Of a stretch of 64,000 nucleotides of DNA, positions 1 through 13,422 are shown in pieces. Made by a program: the position numbers and the translations under genes. Under the pieces are notes generated by a model. The model saw only the letters and a program-made list of their open reading frames with translations, was not told the origin of the DNA and did no database searches. How positions within the stretch are numbered: the first letter of the stretch is position 1; each line of letters opens with the position of its first letter. The stretch is from Paramecium sonneborni (lineage: Eukaryota; Ciliophora; Oligohymenophorea; Peniculida; Parameciidae): positions 216,767-280,766 of the forward strand of contig CAJJDN010000002.1 of NCBI GenBank assembly GCA_905182985.1, in the 5' to 3' direction.

Positions 1-834
<834 letters not shown>

Positions 835-1021
835 AATATAATTTAATAACATATAAAATAAAATGTAAAAATATCATTATTTCTATTTATCATCATCTCC
901 TATAATTTTTATTCTTTTTTTAATCATTATTTTCTATTATTTATTTCATTCCTTCTTACTCAATTCTATATATTTTATTTCATTTTATAAATGTGTTGAG
1001 TAATTATTGATTGCATTGCAA

Positions 1022-1168
1022 GTACCTTTAAAAAGATCAAAGGTTGGTTTAGAGGTGATAGAGGAGGTATAAGATTTAACTTAAATAGATTAACTTCAAG
1101 ATGATCACATAAGGTCAACTCAAAGTCCATCATAAATTAATGTTAGACCTAATGCTAATCCTAGTTGA
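1022..1168 (+). other. Possible coding relic downstream of ATP2 (also at 2469-2615)
   Basis: Frame starting VPLKRSKVGLEVIEEVQD and ending INVRPNANPS before TGA has protein-like composition (49 codons) in otherwise AT-rich spacer. No start codon or upstream exon could be attached to it. It may be the tail of a decayed gene or chance. The other copy sits at +1,447. Confidence 0.2.
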
Positions 1169-1514
1169 AGATGAAATACTCATTATTTCTACTTAATGGC
1201 ACTATAATGAACTTTATAACAAAAAAGCTCTATTATGACATCAGTACTCTAAACTTTTCAGGTACCGATCGATAAAAATGTGAACATTAAGTATACATAT
1301 TTTTTATTATCATCATTTATCTATTTTATTAAAAGTTAAATTCTATTTATACATTTTGAAGATTTATATGCTTAAAAAGATTTTATACAATTTTATGTGT
1401 ACAAGATTAAAATTTTAATATAAAAACTAATAATAATATTTATTATGGTCTCTTTTATTTATAATATAATTTAATATATTTTATGAAATAATCAAATGAA
1501 AAACAAAATAATTC

Positions 1515-1645
1515 ATTTAATTGTGTGCCTCCACTCAAAAGGCATCTTTATTCAATTGAAAATTTCATAAAACTATTTTATATTGTATTAGTGTCCTTTT
1601 AATTTCATGCCTGTTATATTGGAATGATAAGCTCAATTTTAGGAA
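1515..1645 (-). pseudogene. Decayed RING-finger fragment resembling the 12801-13350 gene (also at 2962-3092)
   Basis: On the minus strand a stretch resembles the second half of the RING-H2 gene at 12801-13350. A CATGAAATT segment stands where HEF is encoded, and AGATGCCTTTTGAGTGGAGG stands where the RCPLCRG codons lie. The alignment has mismatches and small gaps, and TGA codons interrupt it. It was judged by eye only. The second copy lies in the N-junction duplicate. Confidence 0.3.
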
Positions 1646-1977
1646 TGATCAGGCGAAAATCCTTTAATACTGATTTTACAATGAATTTATTGTATTTATT
1701 GAATATTAGTTTTTTTAAATGCACCAATAATTACATGTATCACCTACCCATTTTAATCCATTATGTTATTGGAATTGCAGAATATATCAATTTAAGATAA
1801 GGATCCATGTATGAAAGTAAACAATATTATATGTTATAGCTTGCAAGAATTTCGTTATTACAATATAATAAACTAAAGGATTCTTTTTAGATTTTAGATG
1901 CAAATATGAATTTATGCTTGTTCCTTTAAGCGTTTTGATGGTGATAGTGAGTAATTCTTCATGGTGGTTAGTAATTN

Positions 1978-3423
1978 TTATTGCCATTTTGGGTATGGAT
2001 GAATTGTCTGAAGATGATAAACTTACTGTTGCTAGAGCTAGAAAAGTTTAAAGATTCCTTTCTTAACCATTCTTTATGTCTGAAGTCTTTTCAGGAAGAA
2101 AGGGTAAATTCGTTTCACTTAATGACACTATTGCTGGATTCAGAGGTATTCATATCATTCTAATATAGCTCTACTCGACGGTGAAGGTGATGAATATCCT
2201 GAAAATGCATTCTATATGTAAGGTACATTTGAGGATGTCATTGAAGAAGCTAAAAGAGTTGCTGCCGAAACAACAAAATGAAATATAATTTAATAACATA
2301 TAAAATAAAATGTAAAAATATCATTATTTCTATTTATCATCATCTCCTATAATTTTTATTCTTTTTTTAATCATTATTTTCTATTATTTATTTCATTCCT
2401 TCTTACTCAATTCTATATATTTTATTTCATTTTATAAATGTGTTGAGTAATTATTGATTGCATTGCAAGTACCTTTAAAAAGATCAAAGGTTGGTTTAGA
2501 GGTGATAGAGGAGGTATAAGATTTAACTTAAATAGATTAACTTCAAGATGATCACATAAGGTCAACTCAAAGTCCATCATAAATTAATGTTAGACCTAAT
2601 GCTAATCCTAGTTGAAGATGAAATACTCATTATTTCTACTTAATGGCACTATAATGAACTTTATAACAAAAAAGCTCTATTATGACATCAGTACTCTAAA
2701 CTTTTCAGGTACCGATCGATAAAAATGTGAACATTAAGTATACATATTTTTTATTATCATCATTTATCTATTTTATTAAAAGTTAAATTCTATTTATACA
2801 TTTTGAAGATTTATATGCTTAAAAAGATTTTATACAATTTTATGTGTACAAGATTAAAATTTTAATATAAAAACTAATAATAATATTTATTATGGTCTCT
2901 TTTATTTATAATATAATTTAATATATTTTATGAAATAATCAAATGAAAAACAAAATAATTCATTTAATTGTGTGCCTCCACTCAAAAGGCATCTTTATTC
3001 AATTGAAAATTTCATAAAACTATTTTATATTGTATTAGTGTCCTTTTAATTTCATGCCTGTTATATTGGAATGATAAGCTCAATTTTAGGAATGATCAGG
3101 CGAAAATCCTTTAATACTGATTTTACAATGAATTTATTGTATTTATTGAATATTAGTTTTTTTAAATGCACCAATAATTACATGTATCACCTACCCATTT
3201 TAATCCATTATGTTATTGGAATTGCAGAATATATCAATTTAAGATAAGGATCCATGTATGAAAGTAAACAATATTATATGTTATAGCTTGCAAGAATTTC
3301 GTTATTACAATATAATAAACTAAAGGATTCTTTTTAGATTTTAGATGCAAATATGAATTTATGCTTGTTCCTTTAAGCGTTTTGATGGTGATAGTGAGTA
3401 ATTCTTCATGGTGGTTAGTAATT
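1978..3423. repeat. Second copy of the 1,446-bp duplication
   Basis: Same sequence as 531-1976. It carries a headless ATP2 fragment (1978-2281, ending at the same TGA) that should not be counted as a second gene, then the same intergenic DNA. The unique sequence resumes at 3424. Confidence 0.9.
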
Positions 3424-4345
3424 TTACATATTTTTTATGTAATAACAAAATCGATAGCTGTAAAAGTAATTTATTTGAAAAACTATTTCATAGGATATGC
3501 ATGATGTTTACATGAGTATTAGAAATAAATTAAAATTATGATATAATTTTTCTTTGAATGATAATTTTCATTGTATTTATTTTAAACACTCTCTTAAGAA
3601 AAAATTACAAGTTTTGGAATCATAAAATTGATCACAATTAATTATATTGCAAGGTTCAATTTTTAATTTGAGGAAGTCTTAGCATTTGATTAAAAATAAA
3701 AATTCTATTTCCAAAGAATCATTTGTAAATTTTATCAGTTAGGATTCTTCTTCTTTGTAGAATCATATTAAAAATCTTCATAAAATATTTACGAACATAA
3801 ATTAGCAAACCAGACCTGATTTTTTGATATTCATACAATTGAATAAGATCCTTTTTTAAATCATAATCAAAAAAAATATTTTAGATTTTATCTCTAAAAG
3901 ATGAAGCTGCTATTTTATTGCTTTAAAAAATTAATAAATTAAAAATTCTATTTTTATTTTGAACGTTTTGGGGATTTGCTTTTCTTTTCATTGATTTTAT
4001 TTTGCAAACTTATTAATTTTTATATAGCAATTTTTTTGTATAGAAATTATAAAGTAAATTTACAACATAAATAAAATTATCATGATTAATTGATTATTAA
4101 TAATTAAGTATTTTTTATTTGGAATAGATAATAATTTTTCTTTAAATAAATATGATCTAAATTTATTTTTTGAAAGAAAAAAGAAATTTTGAATAAAATT
4201 AAATGATAATAATTTTATACATATTTTAATTAGTAATCTTTGAGTTATAACAGAAAAAAGCTTAATGAATTGTGGAAATATAATTATTATATAATTTTAG
4301 AGAATTTGTAATGTCATTTGTGAAAGAGATTAATATAAATTAATT
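3424..4345. other. AT-rich intergenic DNA
   Basis: No supportable gene on either strand. The sequence is long A/T runs without conserved motifs, unusually long for this gene-dense window. Confidence 0.6.
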
Positions 4346-5685
4346 ATGCTATTTAGATCTGCCTTTAGATTTTGCTCTTTTAATAAAGATGTATTCTAAA
4401 GACAGAAGCCACTCATTCAGATTGATAATATCATAAAAATTCTTAGACCTTTTGATATTGAAATAAACATAGAAGAGATGGTTGAGACAGTTAAGATTGT
4501 CGGAAAATATGTAATATTATAATTTTACATTCTTTTAGTCTAAACATACTCTATACAAATTTCCTATTCCTTCATGTATGAATATATAAATATGAAGTTC
4601 TATAAAGTAATACCTTACAAATAGATCCATAATTCATTTCAGAAACATAATAAAAAATAATGAATAATGTAAACAAATATATACTATCGAGATACCATCA
4701 AATCCTAAAAATTTATCTATTTTTTATCGAATGTACAGATATCCAATGAGAATGGCATTACCTAAAACAGTGTTTTAAATTTCTAAGAGTTTAGGAAAAT
4801 CAGCTTTATCTGAGTAAGCATTGAGATTGGCTGCCTGTTTAGAGAATATTCAAATAGCACTTAGTTTACATATGATGATAGATCGTAAAAATTGAAATTT
4901 AAACAATATTAGGTTATCACACTTAAAAACCCTCAATCTTCAGTTTAGAAAGAATAATTTACAACAAATTATCAGATAAAAAATTAGTATTAGGAGGAGA
5001 TTTCTTTCATTCAAAAGCGTATTGATATTCTAAAGATTAATTTAGATCAGTTTTAAGTGCTAACATAATGAAATAAGTGGAGGTTCCATTATTTTTGTCA
5101 ATGTTAGAAGAAGAGGCAGCAAAAGGAGTTTTTTATGAGTATGATTTGTTTGAGAAAATCAAAGAAAAGGGATCAAGTAGTATAGTACCAGAAGAAGTGT
5201 ATTAATTAGCTTATCATTAATGTGCAAGTAAATTCGCTTTTACTACAATGTAAAAATAATATCAAAATTAGTTTGACTTATTGGGTGTAAAATGGAGATC
5301 TAAATAAATTAAATGATGCTTTTAAGGCAGGTGTTTATTTAGGGTTGTGTATTGATTTTTAAAATCAGATGAAATATTTTGTAAGAAATCTACCAACTAT
5401 GTCGAATACATTATTAAAAGCTGTTGTGAATAATAATGAATGCAACTTTTATTAAGATAAAATTGCGTAAACAATTTCATTAAATTATACAGATTGCCAA
5501 TTTATTATATGCATCAGAAATCTAAAGAAACAACATCCTTGCAATAATTACATGATCATGCTCTAAAATAATCTGAAAAAGTGATAGAAATTATGAAAGA
5601 AAAGTCAAAAGAATATTTTATTAAGTTAGGAGCAGATTTTGAGGATATATCTGATCTTATTGAGCATTTTTGCAAATATGAATGA
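4346..5685 (+). CDS. PDSS2-like non-catalytic polyprenyl diphosphate synthase subunit, mitochondrial
   Basis: Likely partner subunit of the enzyme making the ubiquinone side chain. The N-terminus MLFRSAFRFCSFNKDVFQ looks like a mitochondrial presequence. Introns at 4511-4538, 4885-4912 and 5019-5045 restore the frame. After splicing, ALRLAACLENIQIALSLH, LVLGGDFFHSKA and a C-terminal HDHALKQSEKVIEIMKEKSK helix follow the PDSS2 order (LAEITELIHIALLVH, ILSGDFLLANA, HGNKALEAL). Both catalytic DDxxD motifs are absent (MMIDR and CIDFQNQ at those sites), as in PDSS2. Breaks remain near 4590, 5290 (A-run) and 5480-5510, so this is either a gene with sequence errors or a young pseudogene. Confidence 0.65.
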
Positions 5686-5730
5686 ATAATTTAATAAAAA
5701 ATTTACAATTATTATTTTATGTTTTTTATT

Positions 5731-7104
5731 TCAAATTTTTTCCTAAAGGTAAAGGTTTAAAAGATCTTAAACTTAATATTCTTTTAATTATAAGAAATCT
5801 GAATCTTCAAAACAGCCATTACATTAATCTACATCAATGAATCTTCTAAAACATCTAATTTTTTGTGGATTATTCTAATTTTATTATTTAAATTTCGAAC
5901 GATAAAGTAAATATTAATAAAAACAATTCAGACAAATTTGATGTGAACAAGTAGCTTGAAAAGATTTATTTCTGAAATAAATTTAATATATATACACTAA
6001 ATCGCATGTTTTTGAGTGCATCATATGATAAGGTTGATTTTCTATTTTTTTTATTGCGTGCTCAAATATCTTTTAGCATTTATTGGTGAGCCATTAACTG
6101 TTTTTTATAACAAACATTTCATCTACAAATTATAATACTATTCCTAAATATATGTCTTCCATTAAATCTACCTAAGGATTAGAATACTATTCAACAAAAT
6201 ATAGAAATTAAGTTAAATAAATAACATTTTTTTAATCAAATTTAACAAAGACTTTGGCAATTTCTTTAAATAATTTAATTGAAACTTACTTAAATGCTAC
6301 AATATTATAAACAAAGATACCTATTTAAATTTTTTCTTAGGCTTCTTTTCTATTATAATTATGCCATTATGTATGACTTAAAATAATAGGAGCATTTTCA
6401 AGAATCATTTTCTCGAAAAAATTTATAGCATTTTTATTCTAATTAGAGAGAAGAACTTAAAAATAACTATGATCTTAGAAAATATCAATTATGAAGGTTA
6501 AAAAATAGTTTCTTACTATTGCTTCGTGTTTTACTTATTTTATTAAACAATCTATTAAAATATCGCATTAAAAATAGATTGCTAGTTTGAGCAAGGGTAA
6601 ATAATCTTCTTTAATTTTATAATTAATTTTTCCAGTATAAATGAAATTCAAAAACAGTTTAAATAAATTTTAAGGGTTTTAGCCATTTATATAAAAATCC
6701 TCACATTATGGAATCACATGATGATATTAGCTCTAAAAATTTTATTACTTTTGTAATTTTTATAATTTGATATCAGGTTGGATTAGAGTTGTATTAATAA
6801 AGAAGTCAAATGTTTAATTAGAGTAACTATTTAATCTATAAAAAGAATTAGTGGGAGTATTTTTATTAGTGGGTGTATTAAATTGATTATTGGGTATATT
6901 AAATTAATTATTGGGCATAATAAATTGATTATTTGGCATATTAGGTTTGGATTAATTGACTATCATTATTATTTGTATTTATATACTTTGATAGGTAATT
7001 TTAATACATAAGGTCATGTTGACTTAAGATTAAGGCCTGAAAGCTTCTTATATGTAATCTTCTATGTTATTTCGACTTAATTTGCCTAAATCTATTAAAT
7101 CCAT
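5731..7104 (-). CDS. BTB/POZ-domain protein
   Basis: 448 residues after removing one intron (6960-6986, 27 nt, TAG acceptor). Near residues 60-90 an Asn/Pro-rich repeat (PNNQF three times) precedes a BTB core: LFKLFLNFIYTGKINYK, then YLPLLKLAIYFQCDILIDCL, the typical FLxYIYTG and LLxLAxxYQxDxLI blocks. BTB domains dimerise and often recruit cullin-3 ligases. No Kelch repeats or other partner domain were seen in the remaining helical C-terminus. It is divergent to the next gene, with only 26 bp between the two ATGs. Confidence 0.75.
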
Positions 7105-7130
7105 GTTAATATTTTTACTTAAATTAATAA

Positions 7131-10100
7131 ATGTAAAAAGAAACTTCTTCTGTTAATACGTCTCATTAACAATAATAATAACAAAATAAGGAAGAGAGTA
7201 AATTAAAAAGTCTATTGTAGGGTAGCTATGATTATATTCATAGAGAGACTGGGAAAATGATTTAGAAAGTAAAATTGACATAAATTATATTGATTAGAAA
7301 CTCTATAAGAAAGCATTTCAACTTTTAGAAAAATTTTATAATTAAAGAAAGGATTTAGAATTAGGAGAAATGGTTTTGTTAAATAGAAGAATAATAAATT
7401 GCATAAATAAAATATTAAAATAAGGTTTACTTAAACCAGATATTGAATAAGACAGGCCAGAAATAATGCTTCATATATTCTAGAGAGGTAGCTAAGCAAT
7501 TTTTGAGCTATACAAATACTTAAATTTGTATATTTAAAAAGTTATACCTAATGAAATGAAAGGAGTTGTGTAAATTAATTAAATTATAATATTAGTTTAG
7601 AGGAAGTATCTCATTTAACAAGTTCAGATGAAGAGAATGAAGAAAGAATAAAAGAACATGAAGTGACAGTCCTATTATATAAAATTAATGAATATGATAA
7701 ACCTAAAAAGGAGAGAAGTAAAAAATAAGTTAAAGAATTGAATCCATATGAATAAGAGATCTCAGAATCTAGTAGAATAGCAAATATGATTGTAAAAACT
7801 TTGAAACCTTTGAATATTCAATTTGAGTTGGATCAATACTTTTATAATTTAATTGAATTACAATTAATGGCTAATTTAATTTTTAAGAAAGCAAATAAAC
7901 CAAAAGTAGCATATTATTATTTGGTGGAAGCTTAAAGAATTAGTAAATAAATATTAGATACTCCTAATCCAAATTTAGTAAATGCATGTGCTAGAGTAAA
8001 AATGTATTTGGCTAATTATTTGTATGAAATAAGTGAATATCAAGAATCTTTAAAAATTGCAGAAGAAGCTATCGTGATTTTATGTGGTGAGATGAGGATA
8101 AGAATTAATTAAGAGAAATTCGTATAAAAGAAACATAAATAAAGGTATATAAGTGTTACTTATAGCAAAATAGGGAAAGAAGAAGAATGAAAAGATGTGT
8201 GATAACAACTTTATCAGCATTAATAATTATGATGTGTAATTATGAAGCTCAAAATAATTATCATAGAATTGTTGAAACTTTAACAACAGCTAGTTGGTTA
8301 GCTGAAAAATATATTTAAGGAATTGATGAATTTAAAAAACATATTGTTAAATTGGCTAGTGAAGGTAAACATAGATTAGAATAAAATTTAAAAGATTTAG
8401 CAGATCTTAGTTATATTGCAGAATCTACTTTGGATTAAGAATTGCATTAAATTAGAAAATCTTAAAGAGATTATAGAGAATAATCTGAATCAGATTATTT
8501 AAAAAAATTTAATAGTGATATGTTTAATCTTTTTTAAGTTAAATCATTGAATGAACAATTATTTTTAAAAACTTAAATAAAGGAAGAATAGAAAAAAAAA
8601 TAATAATTTGATACAAAAATTATAGAACAATCTTAACCTCATGGCACAGATGCTTCAATAAATATTTTTGATAGTGATTCAAATAGTAAAGATAGTTTTT
8701 TTGAAGGTAGTTTCTTTGCTCCTTCAATTGACAATTTATAATTTGATTCTAAATTATTTGATGATAAAAGACCATTATCAACATCAAGAAAACCAAATAA
8801 TAGAAAAATATATAAAACAAACAGATAAAAAGGAAAATCTGTAGGTTTAATAAAAATTGGTTTAGAAAGACCATAAGATTATAAATCAAGAATATTGACT
8901 ACAACATAATATTTTAATGATTATTAGAAGAAACCAAAAGTATAGGAAGAGAAAAACGTAAGTAATACAGGTGCATTTTTAAAGAGACAATTAGAAAATC
9001 TAGAGTATAGAGAGCATCCTGATAGAGATGAACATCATAAATAGGATTTGGATGTATATGTCAATAAAATGGTTAATGGCAAAATTTCATCAAATGAGAT
9101 AAGAGATTATAATGAGTAAAATAGTTTTTTATTTTAGTATCTTAGGATAATTATTTAATTTGAGAAAAAAAGAAGACTTTGATAAAAAAGAATTTCATTT
9201 TGGTAGAAGAATGCTAAACATTAGAGCAAAAGAAGAAATTAGGTTTTACAAAGAATCTTTTAAAACTCCACTTGTAAAAGTCGAGATAGATACTAAAGTT
9301 AAAGATTAAGCACATATAATAGATGGAAAAATAACTGCTGAAAAAGAACTTAAGGATTTAAAAAGAAGAAAGATAGATAAAATGGTTGCTGGAAAAAAAA
9401 TAGTCTAAACAAATGTGAATATAGATTTAAAGGATCCAGAAGAAACTAATTATTTAAAAAAGGTTTTAGAGAAAAGTAAGAAGAAGAAACTAAAAGATTT
9501 AATTTATAAACATAGAGAATCATTAGGATTAGCTAAATTTTTTGCTAATTTGTTGAGAGAACAAAAAGAAAAAGAAAGAATTTTAAAACTTAAATCAGCT
9601 TTAGAAAAAGAAGTATCAGTTGATGTTGCAGACAATCAAAGTCAATAATAGTTGTAAATAAAATAAAAAAAGAATGTTAAAATAGTTGTACAATAAATAG
9701 ATAAATAATAAACATAATAAGTTTCTTTATAGCCTTCTTAGTTATAATAATCTCAGATTGTAACAGAAGATCTTAAAACATTAGGTTAACCAACTTTAAT
9801 GTAATAGAAATCAAATTCTTAGACAACTTTACCTAAAACAATTTTAAAGAGATAAAAGGAAGTTTCAAGTGTAAAAGACAGTCCTCGAATAAGTTAAACT
9901 TTAATTGGTATGGATGTTTAAGGAACAGACTTAATTTTAAAATAAGAAAAGTAGTAGAAAGAAAAAAAAGTAACTAAAGATCAAATTGATAAGTAATAGA
10001 AAAAGTCTCATTAAGTAATTGGAATGATAATTGATGCAGTAGAAAGAAAAATGGATGTCGAAAATAAAGAGTTGAAAAAGATGCTTTTTAAATAGAAAGG

Positions 10101-10323
10101 TGGATCTAAATAATATGTTGATGATGATGAAAAAACATATTTAAAATTTATGCCAAAATTTGCAGATATGAGTAGATCAACATATTTAATGTATATAAAG
10201 AAGGAATTAGCAGATAAATAAATAATTACACTGGAAGATGTTGTAAGAGCTAACATCATTAGAAAAAATTAGTTAACAGATATGGCAGCATAAATATTTA
10301 AAGATTTAGGATAACATCCCTGA
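7131..10323 (+). CDS. Large helical (TPR-like) protein of unknown function
   Basis: About 1,040 residues. It begins MQKETSSVNTSH then a Gln run. Introns: 7269-7297, 7570-7595 and 9116-9137, all GTA...TAG. The N-terminal half is helical with TPR-like pairs (KAFQLLEKFYNQRKDLELGE; KPKVAYYYLVEAQRISKQIL; YQESLKIAEEAIVILCGE). The rest is Lys/Gln-rich with a helical end (ENKELKKMLFKQKGG ... YVDDDEKTYLKFMPKF). One base is missing near 8090, where frame slips from CGEMR to DKNQLREIRIK; spliced length modulo 3 agrees with a single 1-nt deletion. I do not recognise the family; helical repeats suggest a scaffold. Confidence 0.7.
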
Positions 10324-10438
10324 TTTATATAATAAAATTTTATAATAAAAAATCATACGCAATATATTATGACGAAATATCTTTGTTCGTATATTAATTC
10401 TACATTATTAAATAAAATTTGATTATTATTATAAATTA

Positions 10439-11448
10439 ATGACATCATAAGCAGTCCTGTTGGCAATCGGATTTTTATTAGTTTTGAGTGCAGCTACTTA
10501 TATGAACTATGAAAGTAATGTGAGTACAATAGATCATGGTTTTACAGCTGATTTTGCCTCTTTCATTAAATCCTTTGACACAAAATACGATTTCATTAGA
10601 TCTGATATAACTTGGTCAACATATGGGTATTAACTATAAATAACAATTATTTAAGTGGTGCTGAGACAAGACCTACATCTGCTCCATCAAAGTATCCAAT
10701 TGTATTTATTCACGGAAATTCAGATATTGGAGTAGGTAATGGTGGAACTGTTGGATGGTAGACAGGATTCACTACACTTATAGAATATTTATAAAATTAT
10801 GGTGGATATACTAAGGCTGATTTGTATGTAACAACGTGGGGTAAATTTTATTATAATTTTTTTAGGACCTGCAAATCCAAACTTAGCATCCTAAAATGGA
10901 CATAGTGAAAAATATGTTATGACAACTAGAAGATTTATTGAAGGAGTTCTTGCTTATACAAAAGCTAGTAAAGTTATTGTGATCGGTCATTCAATGGGAG
11001 TTACATTAGCTAGAGCTGCCATTATTGGTGGAACTTATTCAGAATCTATGCTATCTAAATTCACTGTTGGAGATCCCATTACTAATTCTGTTGCTGCTTT
11101 CTTTGGATTAGCAGGAGCTAATTATGGATTAGTAGATTGCACATATGCAACAGGATTACCAACTTGTAGTACATATAATGGATTTTCGCCATCATCTTAG
11201 ATGTTGTCAGCCTTTAACTCTAAGACTCATAGAGAAGGTGCTAAAGTTTATTCATTCTGGTCTCCCAATGATGACATCATTAAATATAACTGTATTGTTA
11301 ACCAAAAAAATACTTGTATTGTCCCTGGAAGTGATGAATCAGTAAAATTCTTTATTTTAAACTTTAGTATTAATAAAATGGATACACTCACTTTGATGTA
11401 AGAGATAAGTTTGGAGCTGACATACTACGTCTTCTTGAAAAATTGTGA
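10439..11448 (+). CDS. Secreted class-2-type lipase (alpha/beta hydrolase)
   Basis: 309 residues with an N-terminal signal peptide (AVLLAIGFLLVLSAATY). It belongs to the lipase family known from nematode lips proteins and EstA. Seen in order: YPIVFIHGNSDIGVGN (HG oxyanion block), TKADLYVTTWG, the nucleophile elbow VIVIGHSMGVTLARAA (GxSxG), VGDPI and a C-terminal HFDVRD that could supply the catalytic His. Introns are 10627-10655, 10841-10865 and 11342-11367. The first ends in AAG, yet splicing it gives STYGGAETRP, matching the family FGGKE block; without it the frame breaks. Spliced length is exactly 310 codons. Confidence 0.9.
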
Positions 11449-11559
11449 TAAAATTTTATATTTTAATAATATAAATTTTTAAAATTTTAACATTGAAAAT
11501 TCTAGAAAAAGAATAAAAATTGTACATCAAAATCCATTATAATTTTTAGAATGTAGAAT

Positions 11560-12690
11560 AAACATTGAATAAGAATTATTACTTTGATTAATTGAAATCG
11601 TAAGATTCTAATGAAATATTATTTTTAGTTGCTCCTTTAAAAATGTCTAAAGATAATAATATTGTTTTGTTTAAAAATTATAATTATGATCAGATTACTA
11701 CAATAATAATAATAATTCATAAATATAGTGAGATATCCCTGAACAAATTCTCAGGCTAAGTTAAGAAAATCATTATTCAACAATTATCCAATAGAAACAA
11801 CAATATAATAGAACTTTTGAAAGGATAAAAGAATAGAGGAATAGTATCAATGAGTTTTGATTTGAAAAAGGCAAAGTCTTTGTTTCTTGATTGTTAGAGT
11901 TAGGCTGTGTCATCATTAATTATTAACAATTAAACACTTGAAAAATTAAGTAAGTTTGAAATAAATTATGGAAAAATCATGGTAGAAAAAACTTGAATAT
12001 ATTAGAAGGTAAAATTTGAAACATATTTAGTTTATTTTCAAAACCAGTATAATTGAATAGAGATAGATATTAAATTTATTCTATAATAGGTCATGGCTCG
12101 CATAATTTTATGGATGAAGACTTAAATATAAATTTATAATTTGAACCAGATCATGTGTCTAATTTTTTTCTTATTTTGATTCACCTAAATCTTAAATTAG
12201 CTTCAAGAATAAATATACTAATACATGAATTATCTCATATGTGGTTTGGTAATTTAATCACTATAGAATGGTGGGATGATCTTTGATTAAATGAAAGTCT
12301 TGCGAATTTATTTCATATTTATATTAAATTAATGTATGTGAAGGAGAAAAATTAATTATTGGTTAAAATTTTTTAAAGAAAACATTAGGGATATTAAGAA
12401 GATGAAAAATTAACCACTCATCCTTTTTATTATTAAATTAATAAAACTGATTATGCCTAAAATTTATTTGATGGTATTACATTTGTAAAAGGTGCTGTTT
12501 TAATATAATAAAGGTATTATTACTATGAGCAGAGAAGTTTTTTTACTAAAAAAAGACTTTGTTTTGAAAACATGCTTATGGAAATAAAAAATGAAATCTG
12601 GATTAATATTCTATCATATACCACAGAAAAGAATGATATTAATGATAAAAGAATATAGGCATACAAGACATTTAAATGATTTAGTTAATA
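11560..12690 (+). pseudogene. M1-family zinc aminopeptidase pseudogene
   Basis: Fragments of an M1 aminopeptidase appear in order but in broken frames. SLFLDCQSQAVSS-like N-terminal beta domain (about 11870-11920) comes first. The zinc site [20 protein letters not shown] follows at about 12224. Then come LNESLANLFHIY and FDGITFVKGA. The Trp of the conserved DDLWLNES is a TGA at 12284-12286. Later frames shift between KENIRDIKK and QEDEKLTTHPFYY. The region between the N-terminal piece and the zinc site is too short for the family. Live members trim peptides; this copy is clearly dead or badly sequenced. Confidence 0.75.
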
Positions 12691-12800
12691 TATTGAAATT
12701 TTAAAATAACTATAAATCAAATCTTAAAAAATTTATTATTTTATTTTTTAAATTTCTATAATAATTAGATAAAATATTGATTAGTAATTAATTAATAAAC

Positions 12801-13350
12801 TCAACGATCATCTTCAACAAATGGAGGCAAATGCCCCCTACACAAAGGGCATCTATTTTAAATTTTTAACCATTATTAAAGGCATTGTGGATGAAATTCA
12901 TGTTTACATGGAGTTACCATTATTTAATGTTGTAATAGTTGATTCATTGGTCTTACATCCATATCTTCAGGTCTTAATTTAAGTGAATTCAAACAAATAG
13001 GACATTCCATTGAATCGTGAACGATTACTTTTTAGAAATAACTAAATGGTTTTGGAAACAAAAATTTAGGTATAAAACATCTTGAACCATATTTTTATTG
13101 TATTGTTATTAGAAATAATGAAAGTGCATAAACAAATAAAAATACTCCTACAAATATATAATCTGTTTCCATAAAACTTATATTAACAGGACAACTTCTA
13201 ACATATGGCTATATTTAATTTATAACTTACATAAAAATATAGTTTAGAAGATAAGAATCCAAAAATATAAAGTTTGTTAAAATTGTTATTTAATTTAAGT
13301 CTCACATTACGAATAACTTATGGGTATAGAACAAAAGATTATGAAAGCAT
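12801..13350 (-). CDS. Membrane-anchored RING-H2 E3 ubiquitin ligase
   Basis: 175 residues, one intron at 13209-13230 (22 nt). A luminal/short N-terminal part with SCPVNISF precedes a single membrane span (YIFVGVFLFVYALSLFLITI). It is followed by a C-terminal RING-H2: MECPICLNSL, then TPCKHEFHPQCLQQWL, then NRCPLCRG, giving the C-x2-C...C-x-H-x2-H-x2-C...C-x2-C ligand order. This layout matches membrane E3 ligases acting at endomembranes. The stop is TGA after FVEDDR. A decayed relative may lie near 1515-1645. Confidence 0.9.
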
Positions 13351-13422
13351 GAAATAAAATGAATTCCAAAATAAATTTTCCAGTACAAGATTTAAAATTA
13401 TAAAGAAATCTAATAGAATTAA

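Noticed and set aside
1978..2281. Second ATP synthase beta gene fragment
   Set aside because: Exact copy of 531-834 next to an N; explained by unmerged contig overlap rather than gene duplication.
3424..4345. tRNA or other RNA gene in the long AT-rich spacers
   Set aside because: Looked for T-loop GTTCNANNC-type motifs and paired stems in this and other gaps and saw none that convinced me by eye; a tRNAscan or covariance search is needed.
4579..4604. Possible short IES (TA-bounded) at the PDSS2 frame break
   Set aside because: One end is vaguely IES-like, but removing it does not restore a frame and the other end does not match the consensus.
6870..6960. Repeated ttgggtat/ttgggcat units near 6880-6950
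   Set aside because: They encode the PNNQF repeat of the BTB protein on the minus strand; not a regulatory array.
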